This document shows, one piece after another, positions 25,528 through 34,688 of a stretch of DNA of 45,480 bases. The DNA comes from a virus. How positions within the stretch are numbered: position 1 is the stretch's first letter; every line of letters starts with the position of its first letter. Location: positions 1-45,480 of IMG/VR virus record IMGVR_UViG_3300013306_000027; one strand, given 5' to 3'. A model generated the notes under the pieces. It worked only from the letters and a program-made list of their open reading frames with translations. It had not been told where the DNA came from and did no database searches. The position numbers were made by a program, and so were the translations under genes.

Positions 25528-28500
25528 TCAAGTTTGACTTGTGAGTTCGAAGAACGGTAATCCCCGCATGACCTCGCCAGCCACGTCGAATGACTTATAG
25601 AGGCAATGGTGGTTGGGCAAGGTCTTTACACGTTCCGATAGTTCGGCAAGGTCCGATGTGAAGCCCAATGCGCTAAGCTCGGCGGGAGTAGCGTTAGGAA
25701 CCTTGTGGATGAACCAGGTCAACAAAGGCTCCCTGTAGTCGGTTGCTCCAGCCTTGAAGTGTTTAAGGTACTGGGAAGCAAGGATAACGCCCGTCCCGAA
25801 TTCACGGCCCTGCAATAGCAGCTTGCGGAGCACGTCGAATTCATAGCGCATTATGTTGTCCGCTTCATCCACTAGAAGGTACGAGTCGATGGCCCGCAGT
25901 TGCGGATCGCTGCCTACAAAGGGGTGCTTGGGGGTTCGGAGCATGTTCTCGTAGAACATATTCAGCATGATAGCGACGAGCATGTTCTTGCTCTTGTCAT
26001 CCTGTCCAATGGAGTCCAGAGAGATCACCACTACACCATCGAAGAATTTATCGAAAGGAATAGTTTCTGAAGTGGACCGGGAAAATACCTCCCTGTCCAC
26101 GAGGTCGTCGATTATCGCCATCGGCGAGTCCGACTTTCCGTCAAGGATCTCTTGATACTCCCTATGGATGTCGTAGATCGTAGGTTGGTGGCCAAGCGTT
26201 TTGGCCTCCTCGTAGGCATTGCGAACTGCTCCCTTGAGCTTGCTAAGTTGCACAGGACCCATTCCCGAGTAAATCTTGTCGAGGACATCGGCAAAGAACC
26301 GGAATCTATCCAACCATGGTGCCGTAGACTCTCCCATGCCCGTAGTATCGAAGAGGTTCAGGGGCAGGTGATGGGGCTTTACTACCTTGGCTCCTGTTGC
26401 AGCGATAAAGTCCTCGCTGCTGTAGTCGCGTTTGTAATCGAAGATTAAGAATCGTGGCCTGATCCCACGGTTTTCCTGTCTGGATCTGGATATCTGCGTG
26501 ATCAAGGATTTGAGGAATTGGGTCTTGCCCGTCCCAAGGTCGCCCACCACACCGATGTTTAACTGGTTAAGCCGCGTGTCGGATATGTTTAAGGCGAGCG
26601 CTCGTGGCTCGAAGCCATCCACGGTCTTCCCTACGGACAGAATAACTCCACTACCTGGCTCTTTAGGTGTTGAGGGAGGCACCCTCACGCTTATGTCTCC
26701 TGAATACTCTCCGGTAATCGGCTGAGGTGCAATAATGTCCTCGACTAGCACTGGCTTGGCAGGTTGCTCGCCTGCCCTCTGGGCTATATCGACCTGCGAA
26801 GTGGAGGCTGCTGGAGCTTGCTTAGGGGGCAAGAGCCCCCAATCGCCCACTTTTGCGCGCACTGCTTCGTAGAACGACTGTGCATCTTTTCCGGCTACGA
26901 TACGACCTGCGTCCTGGCTTGAGATGACAATTGTTTCATCATAGTTGTCGCCATCACGATCATGCGGACCACTCTGGGTTGAGCCGTCAATTACGATAAG
27001 TCGGCCCCTTGAATCTAAGCTGGGCCTCGAGTCAGGGTCGAGTATTGCTGCGGCGATGCGTTCGTGGTAGGTGGCCCAGCGGCTAGCCTGTCCCGCGACT
27101 GCCTGATGCTGGCTGTAGACACGTAAGCCAAAGCCAACCATCGAAAGTAGTAGGTGCTGATAGGCTAGGCGCCATACCACAGATCTACTAGCGCGCTCCT
27201 CGATGGCTTGCAAAAGTGTGGAGAGTGCCCTTGCTTGGGAAAGGGCTTCGACGGCATCGTTGGCCCCGAACACGCTACCCTGGCGGCACTTGACCTCTAT
27301 AGGAGTAAGGTGAAGATGGACTCCATCGCTACAGGCCCGCACGCCGACGACAAGTAAGTCGGGACGTGACAGTGAGGTGTCCTTGCGCTCCTTGCCGAGG
27401 GAGCGGGCAAGGTCTGCAAGATAACCTCTGAAGGGATCAACGGGGACGATTATTGCAATCGTGCAATCGTCTTGCGAACCTGCGAGCACTGGCAGCAGGC
27501 TGTTCTGGTTTCCTTCTACACGGAACTGGTCCTGAAGGAGTCGGACCGCGAGGAAGAGACCAAGGTCGCCTGTGGCACCTGTATCGTCCCCAGAGAGGCC
27601 ACGCACAGTGGGAATACCCCTTCTGGCGACTTCCAGTAGGATTTGCTCGACCTTGTCGTCTTCTAGATCCTCGCACTCGGGAAGAGGCTTCAAAACCCGG
27701 CGCAAGGCGTCACGATCGGCTTGCTTGACCTGCGATAGGAGGTAATAGCCGCTAGTATCGCCTGCGCGATGGGAGTACGAGGGGAGGTCGTAGTCCCAAA
27801 GGTAGGTACCTTTGATCCAGCCACCCAAAAAGCAAGCAGGATCGATTGCAGAAGATGAGACTGCAACGTAACCGGCGCTGTTTTCCTCAAGCATGTCGGA
27901 TACTGCATGGACACTAGGCGAGAACTGTAGGCCAACCTTTCCGTCCCTAAGCTTTTCTACCATGAGCATGCATGCTGAAACCTTGTCGGCGAACGGTTCG
28001 CCGGAGGGAGGCATCTGAAGTCCTTGACGGGACTCGCTCAGGAAGGAACCTTGAAGCTGGCGCCTTACCCGGTGCCTGATGAGGCCACCAGCCCCCATGG
28101 GTGAGAGCATGCCGACTTCTTTGGACTCAGGTTGTGCTGAGTTCATTTGGGCAATGATACCTAGATCAGGTTTCGCACCGATGGGTTGCTTGTCATACCA
28201 GCGGACGTGGTTATCGGTGTCCTCGGAGAGGTTGGCGATCGTAGCCTGATCCGGTCTTCCGGAAGTCCTAGTATCGAACACCTCCAAAATCCGCACGCCG
28301 ACACTTTGTTTAGGGGTGTCCGTGTCCCCGTTACCGAACCGCTTGGTGCACCAGTGGGCCAAGCCTTCGTTGCAGGCATCAGTGCTGCCACCTGCGCTGG
28401 ACACTACCAGACTGACGATGGGCTTTGCTGCCAGAAGGTTGGTGACATCGTCGAGAGCGCGAGAAACCTGTGCTGGACTAAACCCGCTTGAGATGCCACC

Positions 28501-30990
28501 TACCGTTAGCCCGAAGGTGTTGTCAAACGGGGGACGGCGGGTCCGATCGGGTAACAAGCCCAGGCGAGAGCCATTCCATAGGACGGACCAGTAGTCGGAG
28601 CTACACTCGACTGACAGGAAGTCGATCCGGTCTATGCCACTTGGAGACTGCAATGAGATTGTCAGTAGGTCGGGGACGCAATCAGGGTCAAGGATGCTCG
28701 CAGCAGGGCAGGGGCAGGGGGAGTCGCCTTCTACCTCGTCCCGCAGCACTTTCTGGGCGAGACAATGCCATGCAAGACGCAACGGATGTAGGGGGGAAAG
28801 GATGATGGCGTCTGGAGCTCTACTCAGGGTACGTCCGTCCGGTTCTAGCGAGCAGACCGCCACGGTATCTATCCAGCAAGCGATGTCCGAGTCTGCCTCA
28901 AGCCAAGACATGTATGCCTCAAGGTAGGTTTCGACGAGTATGCGGAACCCCTCGTCGTCTGATAGCCAGGCTCCTAATTGCGCGGACTCGAGGAGTCCCG
29001 ATTGGTCATCGCTGCCTCGTATATATTTCGCAATCTCCAGGCGGGCTTCCACGAATCCCTTTGGCGGTTGGAAGCTCATTGCATCGGGGCGCGGGTCGTG
29101 CAGGAAGCGGCCGTGCGAGAGTATTGGACCATGAGGGGCATCCCAGTCAGGAGGAGCCCATCTGGATGCGTAGTCGTCTGCTATCACCAGAGGCCTGAAC
29201 GACTTGGCTACGTTCTGCTCTTCGAGTATCCATGACTGCAAACTTGAGGATCGGGCATTCCGGTCGAGATGGACGACGGCCTTGGTGTCGAATTTCTCGA
29301 GATGTCGGCGGTTCAGCTTGATTAGACGCTCGAATTCGCTCCGGCAGCCTTCCTCCTTTGCCTCATCGCAAGCAAGGTAGACTCTGCAGACTTGAGGGTT
29401 GGCCTCGGCCGGTATCTTGAAGGTTATGTCCAACTGATATTTGCCGTCGGCCTCCACTTCCAGCAGGTACTCGTCTTCTCCAACCAGACGAGCCTCGATG
29501 GATTGCCGCTGCTCCTCTAGCTCAGTAGCATCGTCCGGCATGCCCTCCACGTTGCCAATGATTGCGCCTGGCGATAGGTGGAGACGCAACTCATATCGCC
29601 CCGAGCCAGGCAGCGATAGGGATGTCTCCCAGACCGGCGTCGAAGTGTTCTTGCGGGGCTTCTTCGGAGGTGACAGTTTTGTCGCTAACCTACAGGTTAC
29701 AAGTATCCCGGGTTTCCAGTTTATTAGGGAAATAACCCGGATACTTGCGGGCTTGCAGCCCTCAGAGGTGACCTTATAGGTTATGGGGGTCTTGTGTGCG
29801 GGTGGGAGTAGGTCTGTGTGCTGGGTAACTCCGTTGGAGGCTGCTTGCAATGGCGTTGGCGCCTTGCCATAGGAGCCTCCAGCTAGCAGGAACGCTTCTG
29901 GTTGGCTGTCATCGCTCGTAGAGATGGCTAGCTCGACCATGTCACGTACTACCGCTGGTAAGCCCTTGGTCGCTGGAATAACACTATTCGTGCACCGGAT
30001 GCTGATCTCTCCAACCACTTCATCGGGCTCATCGGCAAGCAGATCCGTCCACTGCTCTATAGTGAGCAATTTCCACCAGGATGGCGGAGGAGTGAGCTCA
30101 AGGGCCTTTCCAGGCAGATAGAAGGCCTCAGTAGCGCGTTCAAAGGCAGTAGGGATGTCGCAACTCGCTTGGAGGTGGACGAGTAACTCCCGCAGAGCTT
30201 GGGCTATATCGTCAGGGGCGCTTTGTGCAAGGCGTTCGATGCCAGTCTTGAAGCCATCTGCAAGCTCATCGGCAATTTTTCCTAGGACTGAGAGCTGGGC
30301 CTTCGACGAGATCCCATCTCCTTTCATCGGCGGGAGACCGCATGCCAGGGCAAGCGCCTTTCCAGATGAGAGGCCTTGATGGGAGGTCTCGATCGAATAG
30401 ATGCGAGATAGCATGCGCCATGAGGCACTGTGGTTCGCTTGATCAGGATCCACTTCGTCGATGGAGTCTGCGGCTGCGCGCACTAATTGCTTGGCATCGT
30501 CTCTTTGCGAATCCTCTATACCTGCAACGAGCAACGCCTTATTAACGGCTTGCTGCACAAAACCGTCTTCCCACCATTTGTCGAAATTTGCGCTCATGCC
30601 GAACACGTCGCTTGAGGACTCAATCGAGAGGTTATTGTGCTGGCCTGCAGGAACTAGGGCGACGAAGCTGGAGTTGTTTGGATCATTTCGTACATCCAGT
30701 AAGTGGTCGTTATCACATTTGCCGGACTCACCTATTCGGAGCTTATGGCCTTTTAGGTGGCCATCTGGGCACTGGAGCAGTACTGGTAGAGTCACCAAAC
30801 TACCGTCTATTCCAGACATAACTTGAATCCCCCCGTCGAGAACGAGCTCGTCGTAGACTTGTTCGAGTATTTCAAGGGGGGGGCCGCGGAAGATTAGCCG
30901 GTATTCAAATTTGTTACCGCTAAGCCCTTGTGTGGCGCCCACAGCTTTTTCACGGACAATTGATGCAAGCCACTGTGCAAGTCTATTCAT
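25528..30990 (-). CDS. DptH-like giant protein: PD-(D/E)XK-like nuclease segment plus HerA/FtsK-type ATPase, 1820 aa
   Basis: The start at 30990 (MNRLAQWLAS) overlaps the upstream stop by eight bases. The N-terminal 1,150 residues have no clear domain. Around residues 1208-1234, RPDLLVVGV followed by LTPIEVKCRQG makes a PD...ExK nuclease pattern, then a helix with AVEALSQARAL. Residues about 1480-1820 form a HerA/FtsK-type ATPase: Walker A GDLGTGKTQ (about 1482), FLIFDYKRDY, Walker B YLLVDEADN (about 1703), then LASQYLKHF. Great length with a C-terminal HerA-like ATPase as the last gene of a three-gene set is the DptH plan of phosphorothioate-dependent restriction. No dnd genes are present. 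Alternative: an unrelated HerA-nuclease fusion. Confidence 0.75.
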   Translation of the reverse strand: MNRLAQWLASIVREKAVGATQGLSGNKFEYRLIFRGPPLEILEQVYDELVLDGGIQVMSGIDGSLVTLPVLLQCPDGHLKGHKLRIGESGKCDNDHLLDVRNDPNNSSFVALVPAGQHNNLSIESSSDVFGMSANFDKWWEDGFVQQAVNKALLVAGIEDSQRDDAKQLVRAAADSIDEVDPDQANHSASWRMLSRIYSIETSHQGLSSGKALALACGLPPMKGDGISSKAQLSVLGKIADELADGFKTGIERLAQSAPDDIAQALRELLVHLQASCDIPTAFERATEAFYLPGKALELTPPPSWWKLLTIEQWTDLLADEPDEVVGEISIRCTNSVIPATKGLPAVVRDMVELAISTSDDSQPEAFLLAGGSYGKAPTPLQAASNGVTQHTDLLPPAHKTPITYKVTSEGCKPASIRVISLINWKPGILVTCRLATKLSPPKKPRKNTSTPVWETSLSLPGSGRYELRLHLSPGAIIGNVEGMPDDATELEEQRQSIEARLVGEDEYLLEVEADGKYQLDITFKIPAEANPQVCRVYLACDEAKEEGCRSEFERLIKLNRRHLEKFDTKAVVHLDRNARSSSLQSWILEEQNVAKSFRPLVIADDYASRWAPPDWDAPHGPILSHGRFLHDPRPDAMSFQPPKGFVEARLEIAKYIRGSDDQSGLLESAQLGAWLSDDEGFRILVETYLEAYMSWLEADSDIACWIDTVAVCSLEPDGRTLSRAPDAIILSPLHPLRLAWHCLAQKVLRDEVEGDSPCPCPAASILDPDCVPDLLTISLQSPSGIDRIDFLSVECSSDYWSVLWNGSRLGLLPDRTRRPPFDNTFGLTVGGISSGFSPAQVSRALDDVTNLLAAKPIVSLVVSSAGGSTDACNEGLAHWCTKRFGNGDTDTPKQSVGVRILEVFDTRTSGRPDQATIANLSEDTDNHVRWYDKQPIGAKPDLGIIAQMNSAQPESKEVGMLSPMGAGGLIRHRVRRQLQGSFLSESRQGLQMPPSGEPFADKVSACMLMVEKLRDGKVGLQFSPSVHAVSDMLEENSAGYVAVSSSAIDPACFLGGWIKGTYLWDYDLPSYSHRAGDTSGYYLLSQVKQADRDALRRVLKPLPECEDLEDDKVEQILLEVARRGIPTVRGLSGDDTGATGDLGLFLAVRLLQDQFRVEGNQNSLLPVLAGSQDDCTIAIIVPVDPFRGYLADLARSLGKERKDTSLSRPDLLVVGVRACSDGVHLHLTPIEVKCRQGSVFGANDAVEALSQARALSTLLQAIEERASRSVVWRLAYQHLLLSMVGFGLRVYSQHQAVAGQASRWATYHERIAAAILDPDSRPSLDSRGRLIVIDGSTQSGPHDRDGDNYDETIVISSQDAGRIVAGKDAQSFYEAVRAKVGDWGLLPPKQAPAASTSQVDIAQRAGEQPAKPVLVEDIIAPQPITGEYSGDISVRVPPSTPKEPGSGVILSVGKTVDGFEPRALALNISDTRLNQLNIGVVGDLGTGKTQFLKSLITQISRSRQENRGIRPRFLIFDYKRDYSSEDFIAATGAKVVKPHHLPLNLFDTTGMGESTAPWLDRFRFFADVLDKIYSGMGPVQLSKLKGAVRNAYEEAKTLGHQPTIYDIHREYQEILDGKSDSPMAIIDDLVDREVFSRSTSETIPFDKFFDGVVVISLDSIGQDDKSKNMLVAIMLNMFYENMLRTPKHPFVGSDPQLRAIDSYLLVDEADNIMRYEFDVLRKLLLQGREFGTGVILASQYLKHFKAGATDYREPLLTWFIHKVPNATPAELSALGFTSDLAELSERVKTLPNHHCLYKSFDVAGEVMRGLPFFELTSQT

Positions 30991-32524
30991 GATCGCTTCC
31001 CTGGGTGACTTGGCTTGTGTGGAAAGGAGGCAACAGCAGCATGCCACTTTCGGCGTCTGGGCTATCTAGCACGAGACCAAGCATCCTTAGTTGGTGCCCC
31101 AGGTCGTTCCTGGCAATGTCGTGTTTGTCTACGGCAACGCCGTAGGCCTCGAGGTGCAGTCCTAGTCTATGGATTGAGCGAGGTCCAACCATCCCAGCGA
31201 GTGCGCAGTGGACCAAGGCAAGAACGGCTACAGGTCCAAGGGAGACGATCCATGGGCTGGAGGGGCTGCTGCCTTTCTTTTTGAGGATGTATCCCTGATC
31301 GTACCCTCTGAGCAGCGGGACTGCGGCCTGGCGTTGCCCTAATGCATGCCTCGCGAACTCCAGCAAATTGGAGCCTATGCCTTTCCTGCATAGCAAAGCG
31401 CGCGCCTCTTGCTCGCGTATGTCGGTAATGGTTTCCAGGGTGCCCGCGTTGACGAGTGCATCTCGATGCTTCTGGATATGCTGGCAAAGCGCAGCAATAC
31501 CTTTGCTTGATGAAAGGTCGCCCTCGTAGGGCGCTCCTATTTGCTTGAGTGACCAAAGGAGTGCATTGATCCCTAATCTGGCATTCAGGTAGCTGGAGAC
31601 CTTGTCCTTGATACCCTGAAGGGCTTTCCCTCCATATGCCATGTACTGGGGGGCTTCCGGGAAAATTGCATTCCTTGCCTCTTGCTCGTTAGGAGTCACG
31701 CCATTGGTAAGTGCTGCCAATAGACAGCTCCAGATCCTCGCGTGGACGTCACAGAGCCATGTCACATGGGAAACTGCTCCTAGGCGCAACACTGCCTCTA
31801 GCAAGCTGGTCCATTGCCGGCGAGTCATGGCGTCTTTCGCCTGCATGATGGCCTGCAGGTCTTTGGTGAATCGTCTGGAGGGCAGGAACTGGACTTCCAG
31901 AAAGTCGGAAGCTTCGAGTGTTGCCGTTTCCTCATCAGGGATCGGCACTAGAGCCCAGGTGGTTGCCCCTTGATTCCACGACGATGTCTCTTGCTCGAGC
32001 CAGCGGGCGAAAACGTCGTCTTCGTCGTTGACACTCAGAGCTTCAAATAGGCTTTTCCAAAGGAGCTGTGCTGATTCCTGATCCTTTGAGCCTAGGCAGA
32101 CCATGCGGCGTATCAAGCTGCCGGCTGGCCAGGAGTTGCTGCTTAGCCGAGCGGAGCCGGAGAAGAGCGCTGCTCCTGGTACTAGGGGGGTGACCTGCAA
32201 GAACCGCTTGGAGGATTGGTTGGGGAGCTTTGGGCTCTCCAGTATTCCATGAAGCACGGCATTCCAGGCCTCAACGCCTACTACCGCACCGGTGGGGGGC
32301 AGCTGGCTTTTTTCCCGAAGTTTTTGGATGCGCTTGTCCAAGTCGCGCCCCGCCTGTGGCACGCAGCCCTCGCTTGCTGATGAAAAACCTATAGTCCGGT
32401 AGAGCGAGGCAAGTAGGACCTCCGAGCTCGCATATTCAGGTGCCGGGCTTATTGCTAGGGCCGATTTCTGGTAGCTACTGTGGGAGAACCGCCAGGGGGC
32501 CTGCTTGAAGTCCATAAGGCTCAT
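30983..32524 (-). CDS. Unknown restriction-module protein in DptG position, 513 aa
   Basis: The start at 32524 overlaps the DptF-like stop by four bases (ATGA), and the 3' end overlaps the DptH-like start by eight, so the three proteins are made in coupled amounts. The protein is helical with a Trp-containing core (FARWLEQETSSWNQGATTWALVP, about 175-200) and a mixed C-terminal region (PWIVSLGPVAVLALVHCAL, about 425-445). No catalytic motif is visible. Its place between an AAA+ ATPase and a giant HerA protein matches DptG of DptFGH systems. That identity is by position only. Confidence 0.65.
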   Translation of the reverse strand: MSLMDFKQAPWRFSHSSYQKSALAISPAPEYASSEVLLASLYRTIGFSSASEGCVPQAGRDLDKRIQKLREKSQLPPTGAVVGVEAWNAVLHGILESPKLPNQSSKRFLQVTPLVPGAALFSGSARLSSNSWPAGSLIRRMVCLGSKDQESAQLLWKSLFEALSVNDEDDVFARWLEQETSSWNQGATTWALVPIPDEETATLEASDFLEVQFLPSRRFTKDLQAIMQAKDAMTRRQWTSLLEAVLRLGAVSHVTWLCDVHARIWSCLLAALTNGVTPNEQEARNAIFPEAPQYMAYGGKALQGIKDKVSSYLNARLGINALLWSLKQIGAPYEGDLSSSKGIAALCQHIQKHRDALVNAGTLETITDIREQEARALLCRKGIGSNLLEFARHALGQRQAAVPLLRGYDQGYILKKKGSSPSSPWIVSLGPVAVLALVHCALAGMVGPRSIHRLGLHLEAYGVAVDKHDIARNDLGHQLRMLGLVLDSPDAESGMLLLPPFHTSQVTQGSDHE

Positions 32525-34668
32525 ACGACATCCTCCTTGCTCGCGACGAAGCCATTCCATGAACGACCTATTACAGTGCCATCTGCTCCAACACGGATTT
32601 TGGCATCGTCCAACAGATTCTTGTCTCGGACGATGGGCCCTGATAACCGAGCTTTCGTTGTATCCAGCAGGGCCAAGACCGTGCGCGGGAGAGATGCAGG
32701 CGATAGCCCTCTTTCCAGTTCCTTAACAGCCTTGAATAAGTCATAGGTCAGGGGAATTGGCTGGGCAGATTGCCCTTGGCCTACCCCGAGGTAGCAGATT
32801 GGCGGGCGGGGGCGTCCTGCAGTGTCCTGAGGTAGCATCTTGACCGTCCGCAGCGGGACGACCAATGTCGCCTGGCGTTGCCTTGGTGGAAGTGGCTGTC
32901 CAAAGGTGGTGGTTAGCGATACCTCGAATTCCTTGCCAGTATTCAGCAGGTCCTTCACTTGTTTTACGACTTCAAATAGGTGTTGGTGCTTGTCGTTATC
33001 CTCAACGACCTGCTGGAAAGCCTGCAGAATTTGGAAATCTGCGACTACAGCCGTTCGGGTACATATGCTGCGGCGAACTAGGCGGCAAGCAAAGTCGCGG
33101 AGGATGTGTTGGACACGGCTGGCCGCTACAGGCCTCCTGCGTCGAATAATTGGCAAGGAAAGCATGGCGTCCGCATTGGAAAGTCGCTTGAGTAGCTCAA
33201 GCTCGTTTTGCGATAGCACTTGATACTTGCGGATGAACTCTATGCCGCCGGCGAGGGAGCGGCTAAAGCGAATGTCGAGGTCGCCGAGGCCAATCGTGCT
33301 GCGGCTACTTACCGCGACCTCGCTGTCGGGGCTTGCGAATGCTGGGTCTAAGGTGTCGACGAGGCCTTCCAACAAAGGCGCAATTGTCGCTGGAAGGTAA
33401 TGTGTCTTGCGCTCTGCAAGGAAATGCACAAGGCCCATCAGAGTTCGCCCTTCCTCGGCATCTAGCTCCTTCTCGAGGCCGAGGTCCTTGATGTCACTGC
33501 GGAGCGAGGTAGCCACATCCTTGTCCCATCGATGGAATAACGCATGCTGGTAGCCTGATGTCGCCAGGTGGAAAATCGCCGTGAGTGTTTGCCTGCTGTG
33601 CTTTTTTGTTCCCGCTGCCTTCTGGTCAAGTTCGATGAGATTCTCTGCCCATTGGCAGGGCGTTGATTGGTGTGTGTGCCTTGCCGGGTCGTGGACTACA
33701 GGATGGTGCCCGGCCAGCAAGTACGAGGTAAGGGAGAAAAGGTCACGGAAGCTCCATCGCTTACCGCTAGCTAGCTCGTACCAGCGCAATATCTTCAGTA
33801 GCGCTGTCCGTTGCTCGTCTCGGGCTAGGATGGCCTGGCTGGTACAGAAGGGGCATTTCTCGCCCGCTGGACATGCTCCCTTTGCAAGCCACATTTCGGA
33901 TGCAGTGGCTTGGCCGAGGAGTATTTCCGCTGGTGCAGAAGTTACGTCGTCAGGCTTGACTAGAAGGGACTCGGCATCCATTGGCCAGACTGCAATCGAT
34001 GGAAAACCTTCGAGTGGCCAGCATGAGGGGGCGTCGTACGCCAGGCTCACAGCCCTGGTAACAGCTTCGAGGATGGCGCGCGGCTTTTCCAGATTGTTGT
34101 CGATAGCATGGATCAGCGCATCATCGAGGACGCCACGGTTAACGCAGCATAGATAAGCTTGGGATGGTGGCCCATCCAGCAGCCTGTCGAGCTCTTCGAT
34201 GAGGAGTGCTGGTGCAGTGCTCCCCTCGTGACCAGCTGTCGAAGTGGCGTCCTGAACAATATCCAAGCTCAGACTACTGTCGAATCTTGAAAGGCTTCCA
34301 GCATCGACGCTTACTATTCGTGGGACTTTGAAGCCGGCAGATGGATGGAACGCCTTTGACAGCTCTTCGATGAGCCGTCCCCCACAGCCTAGGTTCGCAT
34401 CTAGCCAATGGATAGTGGACTCGATCGCTTCAGTCTTTCCATTACCTGGTCCACCAACCAGAAGGATAATCCTCGGGATGCTAGTACTGTCTGCTGGAAG
34501 CTTTTCGGCCCAGGCTTGGAGCCGGGCCAGAAGGCTTGTCCTTAGTAATAGTTTGTTAGGCTGGCCGCTTTCGTTGTCTAAAAGCCGCTTCACTCCCCCC
34601 GAGTGATGGCCGGCCCAGTCGACAAGGGCTGCGGGGTAGCGCGCCCCTTCCATTTGGGTGCTATCCAT
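32521..34668 (-). CDS. DptF-like AAA+ ATPase, 715 aa
   Basis: The protein has a Walker A at residues 72-79 (GGPGNGKT) and a Walker B-type LLIEELDRLL (about 153-163). Near residue 275 is a short Cys cluster (ACPAGEKCPFC) that could bind zinc. The rest is helical with no nuclease motif. The gene starts 20 bases after the methyltransferase stop, with AGGAG and GAGGGG sites before the ATG, and overlaps the next gene. An AAA+ ATPase leading a three-gene set that ends in a giant HerA/nuclease protein is the DptF plan. It may sense DNA or drive assembly. It could also be a related ATPase from a BREX-like or other restriction system. Confidence 0.72.
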   Translation of the reverse strand: MDSTQMEGARYPAALVDWAGHHSGGVKRLLDNESGQPNKLLLRTSLLARLQAWAEKLPADSTSIPRIILLVGGPGNGKTEAIESTIHWLDANLGCGGRLIEELSKAFHPSAGFKVPRIVSVDAGSLSRFDSSLSLDIVQDATSTAGHEGSTAPALLIEELDRLLDGPPSQAYLCCVNRGVLDDALIHAIDNNLEKPRAILEAVTRAVSLAYDAPSCWPLEGFPSIAVWPMDAESLLVKPDDVTSAPAEILLGQATASEMWLAKGACPAGEKCPFCTSQAILARDEQRTALLKILRWYELASGKRWSFRDLFSLTSYLLAGHHPVVHDPARHTHQSTPCQWAENLIELDQKAAGTKKHSRQTLTAIFHLATSGYQHALFHRWDKDVATSLRSDIKDLGLEKELDAEEGRTLMGLVHFLAERKTHYLPATIAPLLEGLVDTLDPAFASPDSEVAVSSRSTIGLGDLDIRFSRSLAGGIEFIRKYQVLSQNELELLKRLSNADAMLSLPIIRRRRPVAASRVQHILRDFACRLVRRSICTRTAVVADFQILQAFQQVVEDNDKHQHLFEVVKQVKDLLNTGKEFEVSLTTTFGQPLPPRQRQATLVVPLRTVKMLPQDTAGRPRPPICYLGVGQGQSAQPIPLTYDLFKAVKELERGLSPASLPRTVLALLDTTKARLSGPIVRDKNLLDDAKIRVGADGTVIGRSWNGFVASKEDVV

Positions 34669-34688
34669 TCCCCTCGACTCCTATGTTT

